From Bacteroidales bacterium (GTDB taxonomy: Bacteria > Bacteroidota > Bacteroidia > Bacteroidales > VadinHA17): a stretch of 62,900 bases of DNA. The notes beneath the pieces are model-generated. The model saw nothing but the letters and a program-made list of their open reading frames with translations. It was not told where the DNA came from and made no database searches. Positions 42,601 to 51,108 of the stretch are shown here, piece by piece. Every line of letters begins with the position of its first letter. The first letter of the stretch is position 1. Where the stretch lies: contig PLNT01000007.1 in the NCBI GenBank assembly GCA_003141895.1, positions 311,891-374,790 of the forward strand, given 5' to 3'. Position numbers and translations under genes: made by a program.

Positions 42601-43038
42601 CGCTGTACCGGAGTAAAGCAGTGTACACAGGGGGTTGGAGCCGTATGAAGTCCCATCAAAATTCACTAACCTGGAATATCCTGTTCCATCTGTATTTATC
42701 CGGAATAAAACCCCTTTATTGTAGAATCCGCCATCGCGTGTGACTCCATAAAGCTTTGTACCCTCAAGTGTCAGCGAACCATATGGCTTCGATCCATTAG
42801 TCCCATTGAAGTCATTCAGGTAGGTCAGGCCTGTACCATCAGGCTTTATTTTAAAAATTGTACCCAGATTATAAGCTCCGCCACTTGTCGTCATACCATA
42901 CAACCATGTTCCATCGGATACCATTTCTCCTTTAGGATCCCGGAGGTTGTTATCAGTAACGAAATCATGGAGCTTGGTATATTGTGCCTGGATGATTTGT
43001 ACCCACAGCAATAAGATAATGGTATAAAATATTTTCAT
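39610..43038 (-). CDS. Giant T9SS-secreted protein with GloVer tandem repeats
   Basis: A 1142-residue protein. A signal peptide (FYTIILLLWVQIIQA) is followed by 14 tandem units with the core LYGTTxxGGxxNxGxIFKI (for example LYGTTNFGGTSNYGVIFKI), each about 45-55 residues with a KLxDFDG strand between. Two PKD/Ig-like domains (GTISGPSAVCAGQSGVTYSV and GVITGPSTVVQGQNLVGYSV), a further Ig-like segment and a C-terminal type A T9SS sorting domain (ISVYPNPASVSFALKIND ... LDEGIYFVRI) complete it. The repeats likely form a beta-propeller or solenoid. Cleavage of the sorting domain would release or anchor it at the surface. An outer-membrane protein gene follows. Confidence 0.88.
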   Translation of the reverse strand: MKIFYTIILLLWVQIIQAQYTKLHDFVTDNNLRDPKGEMVSDGTWLYGMTTSGGAYNLGTIFKIKPDGTGLTYLNDFNGTNGSKPYGSLTLEGTKLYGVTRDGGFYNKGVLFRINTDGTGYSRLVNFDGTSYGSNPLCTLLYSGTALYGTTNTGGTNNSGVLFKMENDSTGFVKLLDFDGTTTTTHGSNPVRGLTIYGTTLYGTTNFGGTSNYGVIFKIETNGTGFSKLHDFAGSDGEYPWSSLVLSGTTLYGTTAFGGTYSNGVVFKIGTDGSGYTPILDFDNSTNGGLPYGLTISGNYLFGATFCGGMFNKGVVYKIYTPDGTYTKLLDFTGSNGEYPIGSVTSIGTKLFGVTDLGGTGIGTIFSINNDGTGYTKLLNCSNSPLGMYPGWSNFVSDGTWLYGTTGNGGLGYGTVYKMNPNGTNFTKLFDFDQTNGETPCNLILSGSMLYGTTSAGGTYGMGTIFSINTNGTGFTDLFDFDGTSTGSSPNIPTLIGSTIYGSTTTGGTSNLGVIFKININGTGYTKLLDFDGTNYGSKANSDLVLSGTMLYGTTINGGMNDMGVIFRINTNGTGFTKMVDFGGSNGSYPYSSLTLNGTVLYGMTYQGGLNDKGTIFRINTDGNSFTKIYDFDGVGHGSNPTGSLTFSGTKLFGITNSGGSNNMGVFFRTDADGSSFTKLLDFDGINNGRNSYATPFELNGTLYGQTNEGGTYNAGTIFKYDLEPEGAGTISGPSAVCAGQSGVTYSVPAIAYADTYLWSLPSGSTGSSSTNTISVSFGTGSVSGNISVQGSNSFGNGTLSTKVISVSSLPAAAGVITGPSTVVQGQNLVGYSVTAISNAVSYSWSYSGSGSTITGSGNSVTLSFSNSATSGNLTVGGTNNCGNGAISAVFPVTVTPKANPSPPAIGTITQPTCIISTGSVVLNGLPATGNWTITRNPGGITNSGTGTSLTIPGLESGTYTFTVTDASGNTSSESVAVIQSAETGIVPAIKTKWNDMLICYNLKDSISSYQWYKNNATITNATNQYYVTGKIPGAYKVETIDKEGCRNFSNIISFAGTKSISVYPNPASVSFALKINDEIEKGAVVSISNSAGVKVFELEVGNNSNESLKNIPVDNLDEGIYFVRILIDNKDLYYTKIVVVK
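40865..42905 (-). repeat. GloVer tandem-repeat region (14 units)
   Basis: Fourteen units of about 140-160 bp, each coding a LYGxTxxGGxxxxGxxFxI core. Bases encoding GGT ACN A and TTT ... ATT recur at regular spacing. The units have diverged at third positions and loop residues, so the array is old instead of recently expanded. Confidence 0.85.
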
Positions 43039-43179
43039 AATATTCCGGTAATATATTTCAGTACTACCAGCAATAAAATCTTATCCTGGTAATAATATTT
43101 TACGTATCAGATTATTCGGATCAGGTCTTGTTTCTTCGTTTATGATAATTCCATGTAGTTATTATTTCAACTTACATGG

Positions 43180-45162
43180 TTATTTTTTAAAGTAAAATTC
43201 ACCATTCAGATCGTTCCACTCCTGTGGTCGTTGCGTCTGCTTGCTTCTTTCCCACACATTAATCCGGGTATTCATGAAAACACTGCTTATGGGCTGCGGT
43301 ACATTCATTTGTTTCACTAACTCTTCAGTAAATAATCCATTCCCTGATGAGCCATCAGCAGCTGTTGAGCCGGGAGCTGTGGCAAATGAAACAAATGTTC
43401 CACTAGTATTTGACAGCGGGATGAATCCTGATGAATTGCCTCTTGCCCAGGCCTGGAAAGGATTACTGCGGCATGCATCAAAAATTGCAATATTTATATT
43501 TTTAGGATTTTTCTCGAACTCTTCCATGAGGTCATTTATTGCAAATGCTTCCCATTTACAATCGTCTTTGCTTTCAAGTTTTGCATCCACAGGGATAAGG
43601 AAGTTCTGACCATCTACCTGTACTCCATGTCCTGCAAAATAGAATAGGGCTACATTGAATTCCTTCATTTTCTGACTGAAATCTCTAATAGCAGCTTTCA
43701 TTTTAACCAAATCAAGATCAGTATATTTCAATACTGTAAAACCAAGTTGTTTCAATGTTCCTTCCATGAGATTTGCATCCTGTACAGGGTTTTTGAGAGG
43801 AGTCTTTGTTCCATAATTTGAATTACCAATTATGAGTGCTATCCTTTTCTCCGTGATGGCTCTTGAATAACGTATAACACGGTTTTCAGATGTTGTAAAA
43901 CCTGCAGTATTACTAGCTATGATGTATACACTGTTATCAACTCCCTCTTTCAAAATTATAGGACGATGCCATCTTACATTACAGTTATTTTCTGTTGAAA
44001 TCTGAAATAGATTATCCTCTCCCTGTGATTCTCCATTAACAATTACCTTAATAGATTTTAATCCTGATGGCGAATTAATACAAGCTTCTATACTAAGCAT
44101 GTCATTTGAGACAATTACATTCGATTGAATGGGATTAGCCCACGAAATAACAGGAGTAGTTGCTTCGGGATTAATAAAGTAACGATCCTCAGATCTTTTT
44201 GATCCTCTTTGGTTTGTAGCAATAAAATAAACTGAATTTTCTCCGGGATTAAGATCGATGGTTTTTTCTATCAGATATGAATGTTGTTCACCAGATATCA
44301 GTTGTCTCTCCGCTTCCCCTTTTGGTGCGCCATTAACATAAAACACCACAGATATTAATTCTGATTCGGAACTAATACTTGCCTTAACTCTTGCTGAATA
44401 TAATTCATACGGAGTCTTTTCTGCTGATGGACTTGTCCATGTAATTACAGGATCACCAAAGTTTGAATTCCTTGCAATGGAATCCTTTATTACAACCTTT
44501 TCAGCCAGTGTCGGAAGAATATTATCCGGCAAGTAAGACACATTCAAATAATCGACTGAAATTTCAGAATTGAGTCCTACACTATATCCAATCCCTTCCC
44601 CGCTAAAAACTAAATCTTTGAATTGCTTGACTAATAACTCATTTACGAAAATATAATACGAACCACGGTACTTTCTTATGGTTAATTTATTATACTGCCC
44701 GTTATCTTTAATAATCGATTCTTCCTTTTTCGAAAAAATCTTCTCGACCTTGTTTTTTGATGGAATGTCTTTTATTATCTCCAGAGTTTTTCCATCGATC
44801 TCAATTCTATAATGTTCCAGGTCTTTTGAAAGTCCAAATACCAGCGCACCGGTACCTTTAATTATCGAAAATGAAGTTTCTAACTCAAAGTCTTTTGACC
44901 GGTCTACATTTATAGCTTTATAAGTTAGTCCTGTATTTTGTTTAAAATTTTTGCAAAGAATGTCATAATATCCATTAATGAATTTTCCGCTTATCCATGA
45001 ATTATCTGTAAGCCAGTTGTTACTGTTGTTTCCAAATGAATCATTAAAGATTGTGGATCTCCCTGCTGGAGGGATACTGTCATAAAATTGCTGAGCGGAA
45101 ATTTTTAAAGAAAACAGAGCAAATAAAGAAAAGATGAGAATAGGAAACTTTCTGTAAACCAT
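43180..45162 (-). CDS. Caspase-family (metacaspase-like) peptidase, secreted
   Basis: About 660 residues from the ATG at 45162 (MVYRKFPILIFSLFALFSLK), which begins a signal peptide. The first roughly 200 residues look like a LamG/DUF1080-type sugar-binding domain. Two Ig-like modules follow (PVISWANPIQSNVIVSNDML is the clearest). The C-terminal peptidase C14 p20 domain has its His in NVALFYFAGHGVQVDGQNFL and its Cys in NINIAIFDACRSNPF, then SGTFVSFATAPGSTA. A metacaspase usually cuts after Arg or Lys. It lies on the same strand, about 120 bp upstream of the GloVer gene, and may process surface proteins. An earlier start at 45216 is possible. Confidence 0.87.
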   Translation of the reverse strand: MVYRKFPILIFSLFALFSLKISAQQFYDSIPPAGRSTIFNDSFGNNSNNWLTDNSWISGKFINGYYDILCKNFKQNTGLTYKAINVDRSKDFELETSFSIIKGTGALVFGLSKDLEHYRIEIDGKTLEIIKDIPSKNKVEKIFSKKEESIIKDNGQYNKLTIRKYRGSYYIFVNELLVKQFKDLVFSGEGIGYSVGLNSEISVDYLNVSYLPDNILPTLAEKVVIKDSIARNSNFGDPVITWTSPSAEKTPYELYSARVKASISSESELISVVFYVNGAPKGEAERQLISGEQHSYLIEKTIDLNPGENSVYFIATNQRGSKRSEDRYFINPEATTPVISWANPIQSNVIVSNDMLSIEACINSPSGLKSIKVIVNGESQGEDNLFQISTENNCNVRWHRPIILKEGVDNSVYIIASNTAGFTTSENRVIRYSRAITEKRIALIIGNSNYGTKTPLKNPVQDANLMEGTLKQLGFTVLKYTDLDLVKMKAAIRDFSQKMKEFNVALFYFAGHGVQVDGQNFLIPVDAKLESKDDCKWEAFAINDLMEEFEKNPKNINIAIFDACRSNPFQAWARGNSSGFIPLSNTSGTFVSFATAPGSTAADGSSGNGLFTEELVKQMNVPQPISSVFMNTRINVWERSKQTQRPQEWNDLNGEFYFKK

Positions 45163-45347
45163 AACTCCAAATAAATTAAAGGCTATTAACAATAACCAGT
45201 CTCTTTTTACGATCAAATTCAGGCAAAACGCTTCAAGTCGCGTAAATGTATAACAAATAATACTTTTTTATACAACTAAACAGTCGAAATTAATGATCAT
45301 GTAGCGTTTTGGATCCTTAGGAGTTGTGCCGTTGCGCCATTACGCCG

Positions 45348-46319
45348 TTATTTGTTCATAGTATAAAATTCGTATCTGATCGTCCAGGTAATTTCTTTTC
45401 CGGGTTCCACTTTAATCTTAATATAAGGCTCAGGACAAAGTGTGGTGGGACATGCCCAGAAAGCCAGTTTAAAAAATGGCTGATCGCAGGTAATTTTCAC
45501 ACCTGCCCCTGTTATACGATTTTCAATACTTATCTCATAATCCTTTGAGGTAGGACCATATCCTTCTATTACAGGGCATTCTACAAACTCACCGTTGCCT
45601 ATAGTTCTTAGAAATGATATCTGGTTATCCTTAATTTCACCCATTTCACCCCAGCCTACAACCTCCGGACCGTTTTTGTCATATTTGAGATTAAAAGGAA
45701 ACCTTACCACAAGTCCGGGGCCAATAGGATACTTATCAATCACAAAAAAATTATGATCATAGACACTTGTTTCAATTATATGATTACCTGTATTTTTAAG
45801 AGAATGGGTTAGAACAAGTTCAGGTTCGTTTTTGATAAGCTGGACAGTTTTTTCATAGTGATATGAATAAATTTTATCCTGCAGATCATGAATAAATAAT
45901 ACTTTGTCTGAATTCTTTTTCACCGACCACTTTCCTGGATTTAAGATTTCATAGTATCTGCTGAAATCATAAGGCTTATCATCTTGTTTATAGAGTATTC
46001 CCACACCGATTTTAATAAAGCTTTCACCCTTTTTTGTTTCGGAATAATCCAAAGGTGTAAAGTCTTGCACTGGTCCCATTATTACATCGTGTATCCGCGG
46101 ACTGTACTTACTGAACCATTGTCCGAAAAATGTGTGACCGCTATATTCAAGACTGGCAATATTCCCTGACCAGTCGAACCTGACGCCCTGATAGTATCCG
46201 TTTTTAGTATCCGGGAGATAGATCGTTGCATGAATTAACCCGTTTGTGATCTCTGTTTGAGGAATTTTTGTATTAGGCATAGCTAAAAGTGTTAAAAAGT
46301 AAAATATATATTTTGTCAT
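45348..46319 (-). CDS. Aldose 1-epimerase-like (galactose mutarotase fold) protein
   Basis: A 323-residue protein. A short hydrophobic N-terminus (YIFYFLTLLAM) may be a signal peptide. The sequence fits the beta-sandwich mutarotase superfamily: NGYYQGVRFDWSGNIASLEY, YSYHYEKTVQLIKNEPELVL, THSLKNTGNHIIETSVYDHN-FF, then PGKEITWTIRYEFYT at the end. The histidine and acidic residues around SVYDHNFFVID are plausible active-site positions. It is unlikely to be a classical GalM (which has a different His spacing), and the sugar is unknown. It is transcribed divergently from the TIM-barrel isomerase gene. Confidence 0.72.
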   Translation of the reverse strand: MTKYIFYFLTLLAMPNTKIPQTEITNGLIHATIYLPDTKNGYYQGVRFDWSGNIASLEYSGHTFFGQWFSKYSPRIHDVIMGPVQDFTPLDYSETKKGESFIKIGVGILYKQDDKPYDFSRYYEILNPGKWSVKKNSDKVLFIHDLQDKIYSYHYEKTVQLIKNEPELVLTHSLKNTGNHIIETSVYDHNFFVIDKYPIGPGLVVRFPFNLKYDKNGPEVVGWGEMGEIKDNQISFLRTIGNGEFVECPVIEGYGPTSKDYEISIENRITGAGVKITCDQPFFKLAFWACPTTLCPEPYIKIKVEPGKEITWTIRYEFYTMNK

Positions 46320-46390
46320 TTTCTGTAGTTATTATTATCAACCAGCTCTATTTAAAAATACGGCTTGCAAGTTAGTAAAAATGTAGGGAA

Positions 46391-46422
46391 CGGTAGGGAA
46401 CGGTAGCGACCGTTCCCTACCG
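46391..46422. repeat. Palindromic element (dispersed family, copy 3)
   Basis: Arms CGGTAGGGAACGGT and ACCGTTCCCTACCG flank the centre AGCG. The left arm is preceded by a duplicated GTAGGGAACG from 46383. It belongs to the family seen at 27100 and 35994 but has an altered centre, so it is a decayed copy. Confidence 0.65.
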
Positions 46423-46560
46423 TATGCCATCATTTTATTGATCAAATGCAAATAACAGCAGAAATATTCATTCATTTGTGTCTGTTGTCGGGGCAATTTC
46501 ATAAATTTGTTAGAAACCGAGCAGTGAGGATTCTTAAAAGTTCCAATAAACATATATTAT

Positions 46561-47427
46561 ATGAATAGACTATCAAGAAGACAATTCCTGTCGAAAAGCG
46601 CTATGGGGTTAGGATCTGTTGTTGTTGCATCACAGATTCCACTGAACCTCAATGCAGATCCTCTTTCGGCGTTTAAAATGCCATTAGGATTTCAATCATG
46701 GATAGTAAGAGAGAAGATTGGCGTTGATTTTCCCGGTACTATTAAAATGGTTGCAGAAATGGGTTATCAGAGTATTGAAATGTGTTCGCCAGTCGGTTAT
46801 GAAAGCCTGGGGTTTGGTGGCCTTTTGAAATATAAACCGAAAGAGCTGAAGAAGATTATTAATGAAGCCGGACTTAGCTGGATAAGTACTCATTATGGAA
46901 TGGAGGAACTCAGACAACATCTCGATGACCGAATTGAGTTCGCAAAAGAATCAGGACAAAAACAGATGATCCTGTCAAGCTTCGGGTTGCCTGAAAAGGC
47001 TACGATTAGCGATTGGCTTAAAGCTGCAGATGAACTAAATATTATTGGAGCAAAGAGCAAAAAATCCGGAATCCAGATGGGTTATCACAATCACAGTATG
47101 GAATTTGAAAAAGCCGGAGATACTCTTATTTACGATGCATTGATGAATCAGTTTGATTCGGACTTAGTTAAAATGCAGTTCCAGGTAGCTGTTATTAGCA
47201 AAGGATATAAAGCGGCGACCTATTTTTCAAAATATCCGGGAAGATTTATATCTGCACATCTTGCTGATTGGTCGGATACAGAAAAGAAAAATGTTGCTAT
47301 AGGCAGGGGGATTGTTGACTGGAAAGAGTTTTTCGCATTGAGCAAAACCGGGGGAGTCAAAAACATCTTCGTGGAAATGGGATTAGAAACATTCAAAGAA
47401 AGTGCTTCTTACCTTCGAAATCTATAA
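46561..47427 (+). CDS. Tat-exported sugar isomerase/epimerase-like TIM-barrel protein
   Basis: A 288-residue xylose-isomerase-like TIM barrel. The N-terminus is a twin-arginine signal (RLSRRQFLSKSAMGLGSVVV). The barrel strands include IKMVAEMGYQSIEMCSPVGY, LSWISTHYGM, IQMGYHNHSMEFEKAGD and GVKNIFVEMGLETF. The Glu and His residues at strand ends are the usual metal site of sugar-phosphate isomerase/epimerases. The group acts on free sugars or inositol-type compounds in the periplasm. The Gfo/Idh/MocA gene starts 47 bp downstream, on the same strand and also with a Tat signal, so they probably function in one pathway of sugar oxidation. Confidence 0.85.
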   Translation: MNRLSRRQFLSKSAMGLGSVVVASQIPLNLNADPLSAFKMPLGFQSWIVREKIGVDFPGTIKMVAEMGYQSIEMCSPVGYESLGFGGLLKYKPKELKKIINEAGLSWISTHYGMEELRQHLDDRIEFAKESGQKQMILSSFGLPEKATISDWLKAADELNIIGAKSKKSGIQMGYHNHSMEFEKAGDTLIYDALMNQFDSDLVKMQFQVAVISKGYKAATYFSKYPGRFISAHLADWSDTEKKNVAIGRGIVDWKEFFALSKTGGVKNIFVEMGLETFKESASYLRNL

Positions 47428-47474
47428 ATCAAATTGCACAACACTTGACCATTCACTAAACCAATTAAATAATC

Positions 47475-48974
47475 ATGAAAAAAGTTAACCGACGTGATTT
47501 CCTGGGATCAGCAGCTACGGCCTCCCTCGCAATTACAATTGTGCCAAGAAAAGTTCTCGGAGGACCAGGTTTTATACCCCCAAGCGATAAAATCACGCTT
47601 GGCTATATCGGATGTGGTACTCAGGGCATGAGAGAAATGACAGCATTGATTTCTAATCCCGCACTACAGATAGTGGCAGTATGTGATCCCAATAAATTCA
47701 GTACAAATTATGTAGACTGGTCATTAAATGATATACGTGACAGTATACGAAAAGCATTAGGTGATAAAACCTGGGGAGAAAATATTACAGGTATACCCGG
47801 AGGAAGAGATATCGGTCAGGAATTTGTCCAGAAATATTATGGCAAGTCAAAGGATTCCGGTAATTACAAAGGGTGTGCATCTTATGAAGATTTCAGGGAA
47901 TTGCTTGAAAAAGAGAAGGATCTGAATGCAATTAAGATTATGACTCCTGATCATCTTCATGCAACTGTGGCAATCGCTTCAATGAAAAAAGGAAAACATG
48001 TTGTAACACACAAGCCTATTGCAAACAGAATGTATGAAGCAAAACTTACTATTGATACAGCAAAAAAAACAGGTATGAGCACACACCTGCTAGCGTGGAC
48101 CGAGAAACCCGACAATGAAGTAATCAAAAAATGGTTGCATGACGGGTCAATCGGCACATTAAAGGAAATACATAACTGGTCGAACAGACCAATGTGGCCG
48201 CAATGGCAATCAAACCCGACAGATACTCCGCCAATTCCAAAAGATTTCAACTGGGATTTGTGGCTTGGACCAGTTCCTGACAGGCCTTATCATCCAAACT
48301 ATACAAACGCTGTCTTCAGAGGCTGGTATGATTTTGGGGCAGGCAGCATTGCAGATATGGGCCATTACAGTCTGTTTCCGCTTTTCCGGGCTCTTGGAAT
48401 TAATTCTCCTGCTATAAGTGCAGAAGCTCATGCCACAACTACGTGCGGGTTCCAGGGAAATGTAGCTGTGAGTGTTAAAAACGAAGTCGCGTTTCCTCTC
48501 TCATGTATTATCAGGTTTAAATTCAATGAACAGGAACAACTCCCACCATTTGAGCTTTTCTGGTATGATGGAGGTATGAAACCTATTACGCCCGATGAAT
48601 ATAATGCTTCAGGAAAATCTCTTGAAAGAGAAGGGATGATGTTTGTCGGTGATAAGGGGAAAATAATTGCCGGATTCCGCGGGGAAAATCCTCAGTTATT
48701 CGTACAGAATAAAAACGTTACTCCGCCTAGGGAAACTCCTGCAAAGTCGAGTGAAGACCCAAATAATGTGTGGATTAATTCATTTAAAAATAATACCCAA
48801 TCACCTGGCAGCTTCCTGTATACTGGGCCGGTTACAGAAACAATACTACTTGGCGCAGTTGCTTTAAGATCAGGTAAAAAAGTAGAATACGATACCGCAA
48901 ATATGAAGATTACTAATGTCCCGGAAGCTAACAAGTTTCTTGTAAGAGAATACCGAAAAGGCTGGGAGTTATAA
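47475..48974 (+). CDS. Tat-exported Gfo/Idh/MocA-family oxidoreductase
   Basis: A 499-residue NAD(P)-linked dehydrogenase. The Tat signal is NRRDFLGSAATASLAITIVP. The Rossmann motif is ITLGYIGCGTQGMREM, the cofactor/sugar motif is MTPDHLHATVAIASMKKGKHVVTHKPIA (note THKP in place of the usual EKP), and further conserved blocks are NWDLWLGPVPDRPYHPNYTN and FGAGSIADMGHYSL. Exported members with THKP-like motifs hold their cofactor tightly and cycle it in situ. It follows the isomerase-like gene closely and ends with a strong bidirectional terminator at 48981-49010. Confidence 0.9.
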   Translation: MKKVNRRDFLGSAATASLAITIVPRKVLGGPGFIPPSDKITLGYIGCGTQGMREMTALISNPALQIVAVCDPNKFSTNYVDWSLNDIRDSIRKALGDKTWGENITGIPGGRDIGQEFVQKYYGKSKDSGNYKGCASYEDFRELLEKEKDLNAIKIMTPDHLHATVAIASMKKGKHVVTHKPIANRMYEAKLTIDTAKKTGMSTHLLAWTEKPDNEVIKKWLHDGSIGTLKEIHNWSNRPMWPQWQSNPTDTPPIPKDFNWDLWLGPVPDRPYHPNYTNAVFRGWYDFGAGSIADMGHYSLFPLFRALGINSPAISAEAHATTTCGFQGNVAVSVKNEVAFPLSCIIRFKFNEQEQLPPFELFWYDGGMKPITPDEYNASGKSLEREGMMFVGDKGKIIAGFRGENPQLFVQNKNVTPPRETPAKSSEDPNNVWINSFKNNTQSPGSFLYTGPVTETILLGAVALRSGKKVEYDTANMKITNVPEANKFLVREYRKGWEL

Positions 48975-48980
48975 AATAAA

Positions 48981-49010
48981 AAGAGGCTGTCTCCAAAGTG
49001 ACAGCCTCTT
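48981..49010. terminator. Bidirectional intrinsic terminator
   Basis: An 11-bp perfect stem AAGAGGCTGTC / GACAGCCTCTT with an 8-base loop. A T-rich run follows on both strands (TCATTTT on plus, TTTTATTTTAT on minus). It would end both the oxidoreductase gene and the convergent sensor-kinase operon. Confidence 0.88.
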
Positions 49011-49022
49011 TCATTTTAACTC

Positions 49023-50300
49023 TTAATTCTTCCTGTTGCGATACTGAAGCTTTATTTCATGGTTGGTATTGTTGTTGGTATATGTAATAGTCATACCATA
49101 ACCATCAGTAATTTTTTTGACTATCGATAAACCAAGACCAACAGACTGGGGATTGTCAGTGCCTTTATAAAATCTTTTAAACAGATCTTCAGGATTGACA
49201 CTGAGTGGTAATCCTGAATTTGAAATGATAAGAATCTTATTGTCGATGCGACATTTAATGAAGCCCTTATCAATGTTAAACCTTACGGCGTTGCTAAGTA
49301 GGTTAGAAATCAGGACTTCAGCAAGAACATCATTCATTTCGATGACAGCCTCATCCTTCGCCTCAAATTCAACCGTTATCTTCTTAAGCTCCATAATCTC
49401 TTTATAGTTCTCGAGTGATTTTTTGATAATCTGGGTTAGAGAGACCTTTTTCTTTTCATGAAAAATCTGATTTTCTATCTTGGAAATAAGTAATAAACCC
49501 TGATTAAGCTTAAATAATTTTGTAGTAGCTTCATTTATAGATTTTATAAGATTGATACTATCCTTATTAAGTGATTTCTGTTGCATGAGCAAATCGGCCT
49601 TGGAGCGTATCACTGCAAGGGGTGTTTGTATTTCATGAGCTGCATTTTCGCTGAACTCCTTCAGATTAAGATAATCATATCTCATTTTAGTAGTCATGTA
49701 ATAAAAAACATCATTGAGCTGGTTAAACTCCTTTATATCAGTATCGGGTAAATCAAGAGGTTTATCTGATTGGATGTCAAATCTTTCAGCAGAATTAACC
49801 GAATCATAAAATGGTTTCCAAAGTCTTCTGGCAATAAGGTAATTAATAAGGATTGAAATGATGAAAAGTGAAAAGAACAGAAAAAACATATATAAACCTA
49901 TAGCCTGCAATAATTCATTTTTTTCATCGGTAACCTTGAAAATAGTAATTATATATCCTCTTTTCTGAGGCGTACTACCTGAAGAAAAAATGTACCTGAA
50001 AGGTGTGAAGGAGTCGGTCTTTGAATCGTAAATATCAGTGTCCTTTATGGATTGGAATTCGCGTATAGGATAGTTGAATAATTTAACATCAATCTGGTTA
50101 CCAAAAGAAGCCTCAAGATCCGGAATGCTGTCGTTAAGTTCAATCTGATTTACTAAAATTGTTTTTTCAATTATCAGGTTATAATCTGTCTGAGTGTAAA
50201 TAACTTTCTTTATAGACAAATATAACAGAGCTCCTCCTGCAACCATTGCAAGTATAGAAAGAATCAAATAATAAAAGGTACTTTTTGTTAATAACTTCAA
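49023..50300 (-). CDS. Two-component sensor histidine kinase
   Basis: A 425-residue inner-membrane kinase. TM1 is at about 8-30 (LILSILAMVAGGALLYLSI), a periplasmic sensor of about 120 residues follows, and TM2 is YMFFLFFSLFIISILINYLI near 150. HisKA has the H-box FSENAAHEIQTPLAVIRSKA, and the HATPase has N-box ISNLLSNAVRFN and GLGLSIVKKI. It autophosphorylates and passes phosphate to the OmpR-type regulator encoded just upstream; the two genes overlap by 4 bp. The stimulus is unknown. The operon lies between carbohydrate and molybdenum-enzyme genes. Confidence 0.92.
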   Translation of the reverse strand: MKLLTKSTFYYLILSILAMVAGGALLYLSIKKVIYTQTDYNLIIEKTILVNQIELNDSIPDLEASFGNQIDVKLFNYPIREFQSIKDTDIYDSKTDSFTPFRYIFSSGSTPQKRGYIITIFKVTDEKNELLQAIGLYMFFLFFSLFIISILINYLIARRLWKPFYDSVNSAERFDIQSDKPLDLPDTDIKEFNQLNDVFYYMTTKMRYDYLNLKEFSENAAHEIQTPLAVIRSKADLLMQQKSLNKDSINLIKSINEATTKLFKLNQGLLLISKIENQIFHEKKKVSLTQIIKKSLENYKEIMELKKITVEFEAKDEAVIEMNDVLAEVLISNLLSNAVRFNIDKGFIKCRIDNKILIISNSGLPLSVNPEDLFKRFYKGTDNPQSVGLGLSIVKKITDGYGMTITYTNNNTNHEIKLQYRNRKN

Positions 50301-50974
50301 CTTTCGATGAATTTATAGCCAAAACCGTAAATACACTTTATGTAATTCCTGCCCTGAGCAGTTATAATTTTTTTTCGCAGGTTCTTAACATGAGTATATA
50401 CAAAGTCGAAGGAATCGGTAAGTATTACGTTATCACCCCAGAGATGTTCAACAATTGATTCTTTTGTAATAATCCTGTTCCTGTTAGCCATGAAGAACAG
50501 TAAAAGATCGTATTCTTTTTTAGTAAGAACTAATAATCTGTCATTTACATATACCTGGTTGGCCTCGGTATCTACCCTTATTTCATTAAACGATATCTCA
50601 TTTAAACCGAGAAAATTATTCCTTCTGCAAATTGAGTTTATCCGCGCACTGAGTTCAGCAAAGTGAAAAGGTTTAGTAAGATAATCATCCGCTCCGATTT
50701 TTAAGCCGGTCAATTTATCATCAAGATTACTTTTCGCAGAGAGAATAAGAATTCCACCCGATAATTTATTGACCTTCATTTCCCTGATTAAATCCAAACC
50801 ATTACCGTCGGGTAGCCCTATGTCAAGTATTATACAATCATACTTATTTAGAGATTCTTTCTCTAAAGCATCCTTATAAGTAAGGGCAACCTCACAGATA
50901 TGACCTTCCATTTTAAGATAGTCATTAATGGAGCGGCTAAGCGATCTGTCATCTTCAACAATTAATAGTTTCAC
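50297..50974 (-). CDS. OmpR/PhoB-family response regulator
   Basis: A 225-residue regulator. The receiver has LLIVEDDRSLSRSI, the phosphoacceptor Asp in DCIILDIGLPDGNGLDLI and Lys in YLTKPFHF. The winged-helix DNA-binding domain has KEYDLLLFFMANRNRIITKE and the recognition helix around FVYTHVKNLRKKI. It ends GRNYIKCIYGFGYKFIES, the normal wing. It overlaps the kinase gene by 4 bp, so both are made together. No target operator could be pinpointed. Confidence 0.94.
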   Translation of the reverse strand: MKLLIVEDDRSLSRSINDYLKMEGHICEVALTYKDALEKESLNKYDCIILDIGLPDGNGLDLIREMKVNKLSGGILILSAKSNLDDKLTGLKIGADDYLTKPFHFAELSARINSICRRNNFLGLNEISFNEIRVDTEANQVYVNDRLLVLTKKEYDLLLFFMANRNRIITKESIVEHLWGDNVILTDSFDFVYTHVKNLRKKIITAQGRNYIKCIYGFGYKFIES

Positions 50975-51108
50975 ATCAATAAGGTAATAGACACTAAGAT
51001 GACAATTAAATTAACTTTTTTGTTCAAATGTAAATATAGTCGATGTTCTCTACATTTTTTACGAGGAAAGTTATCAAAAAAATTCATTCTCACCACTCAC
51101 ATCTCACT

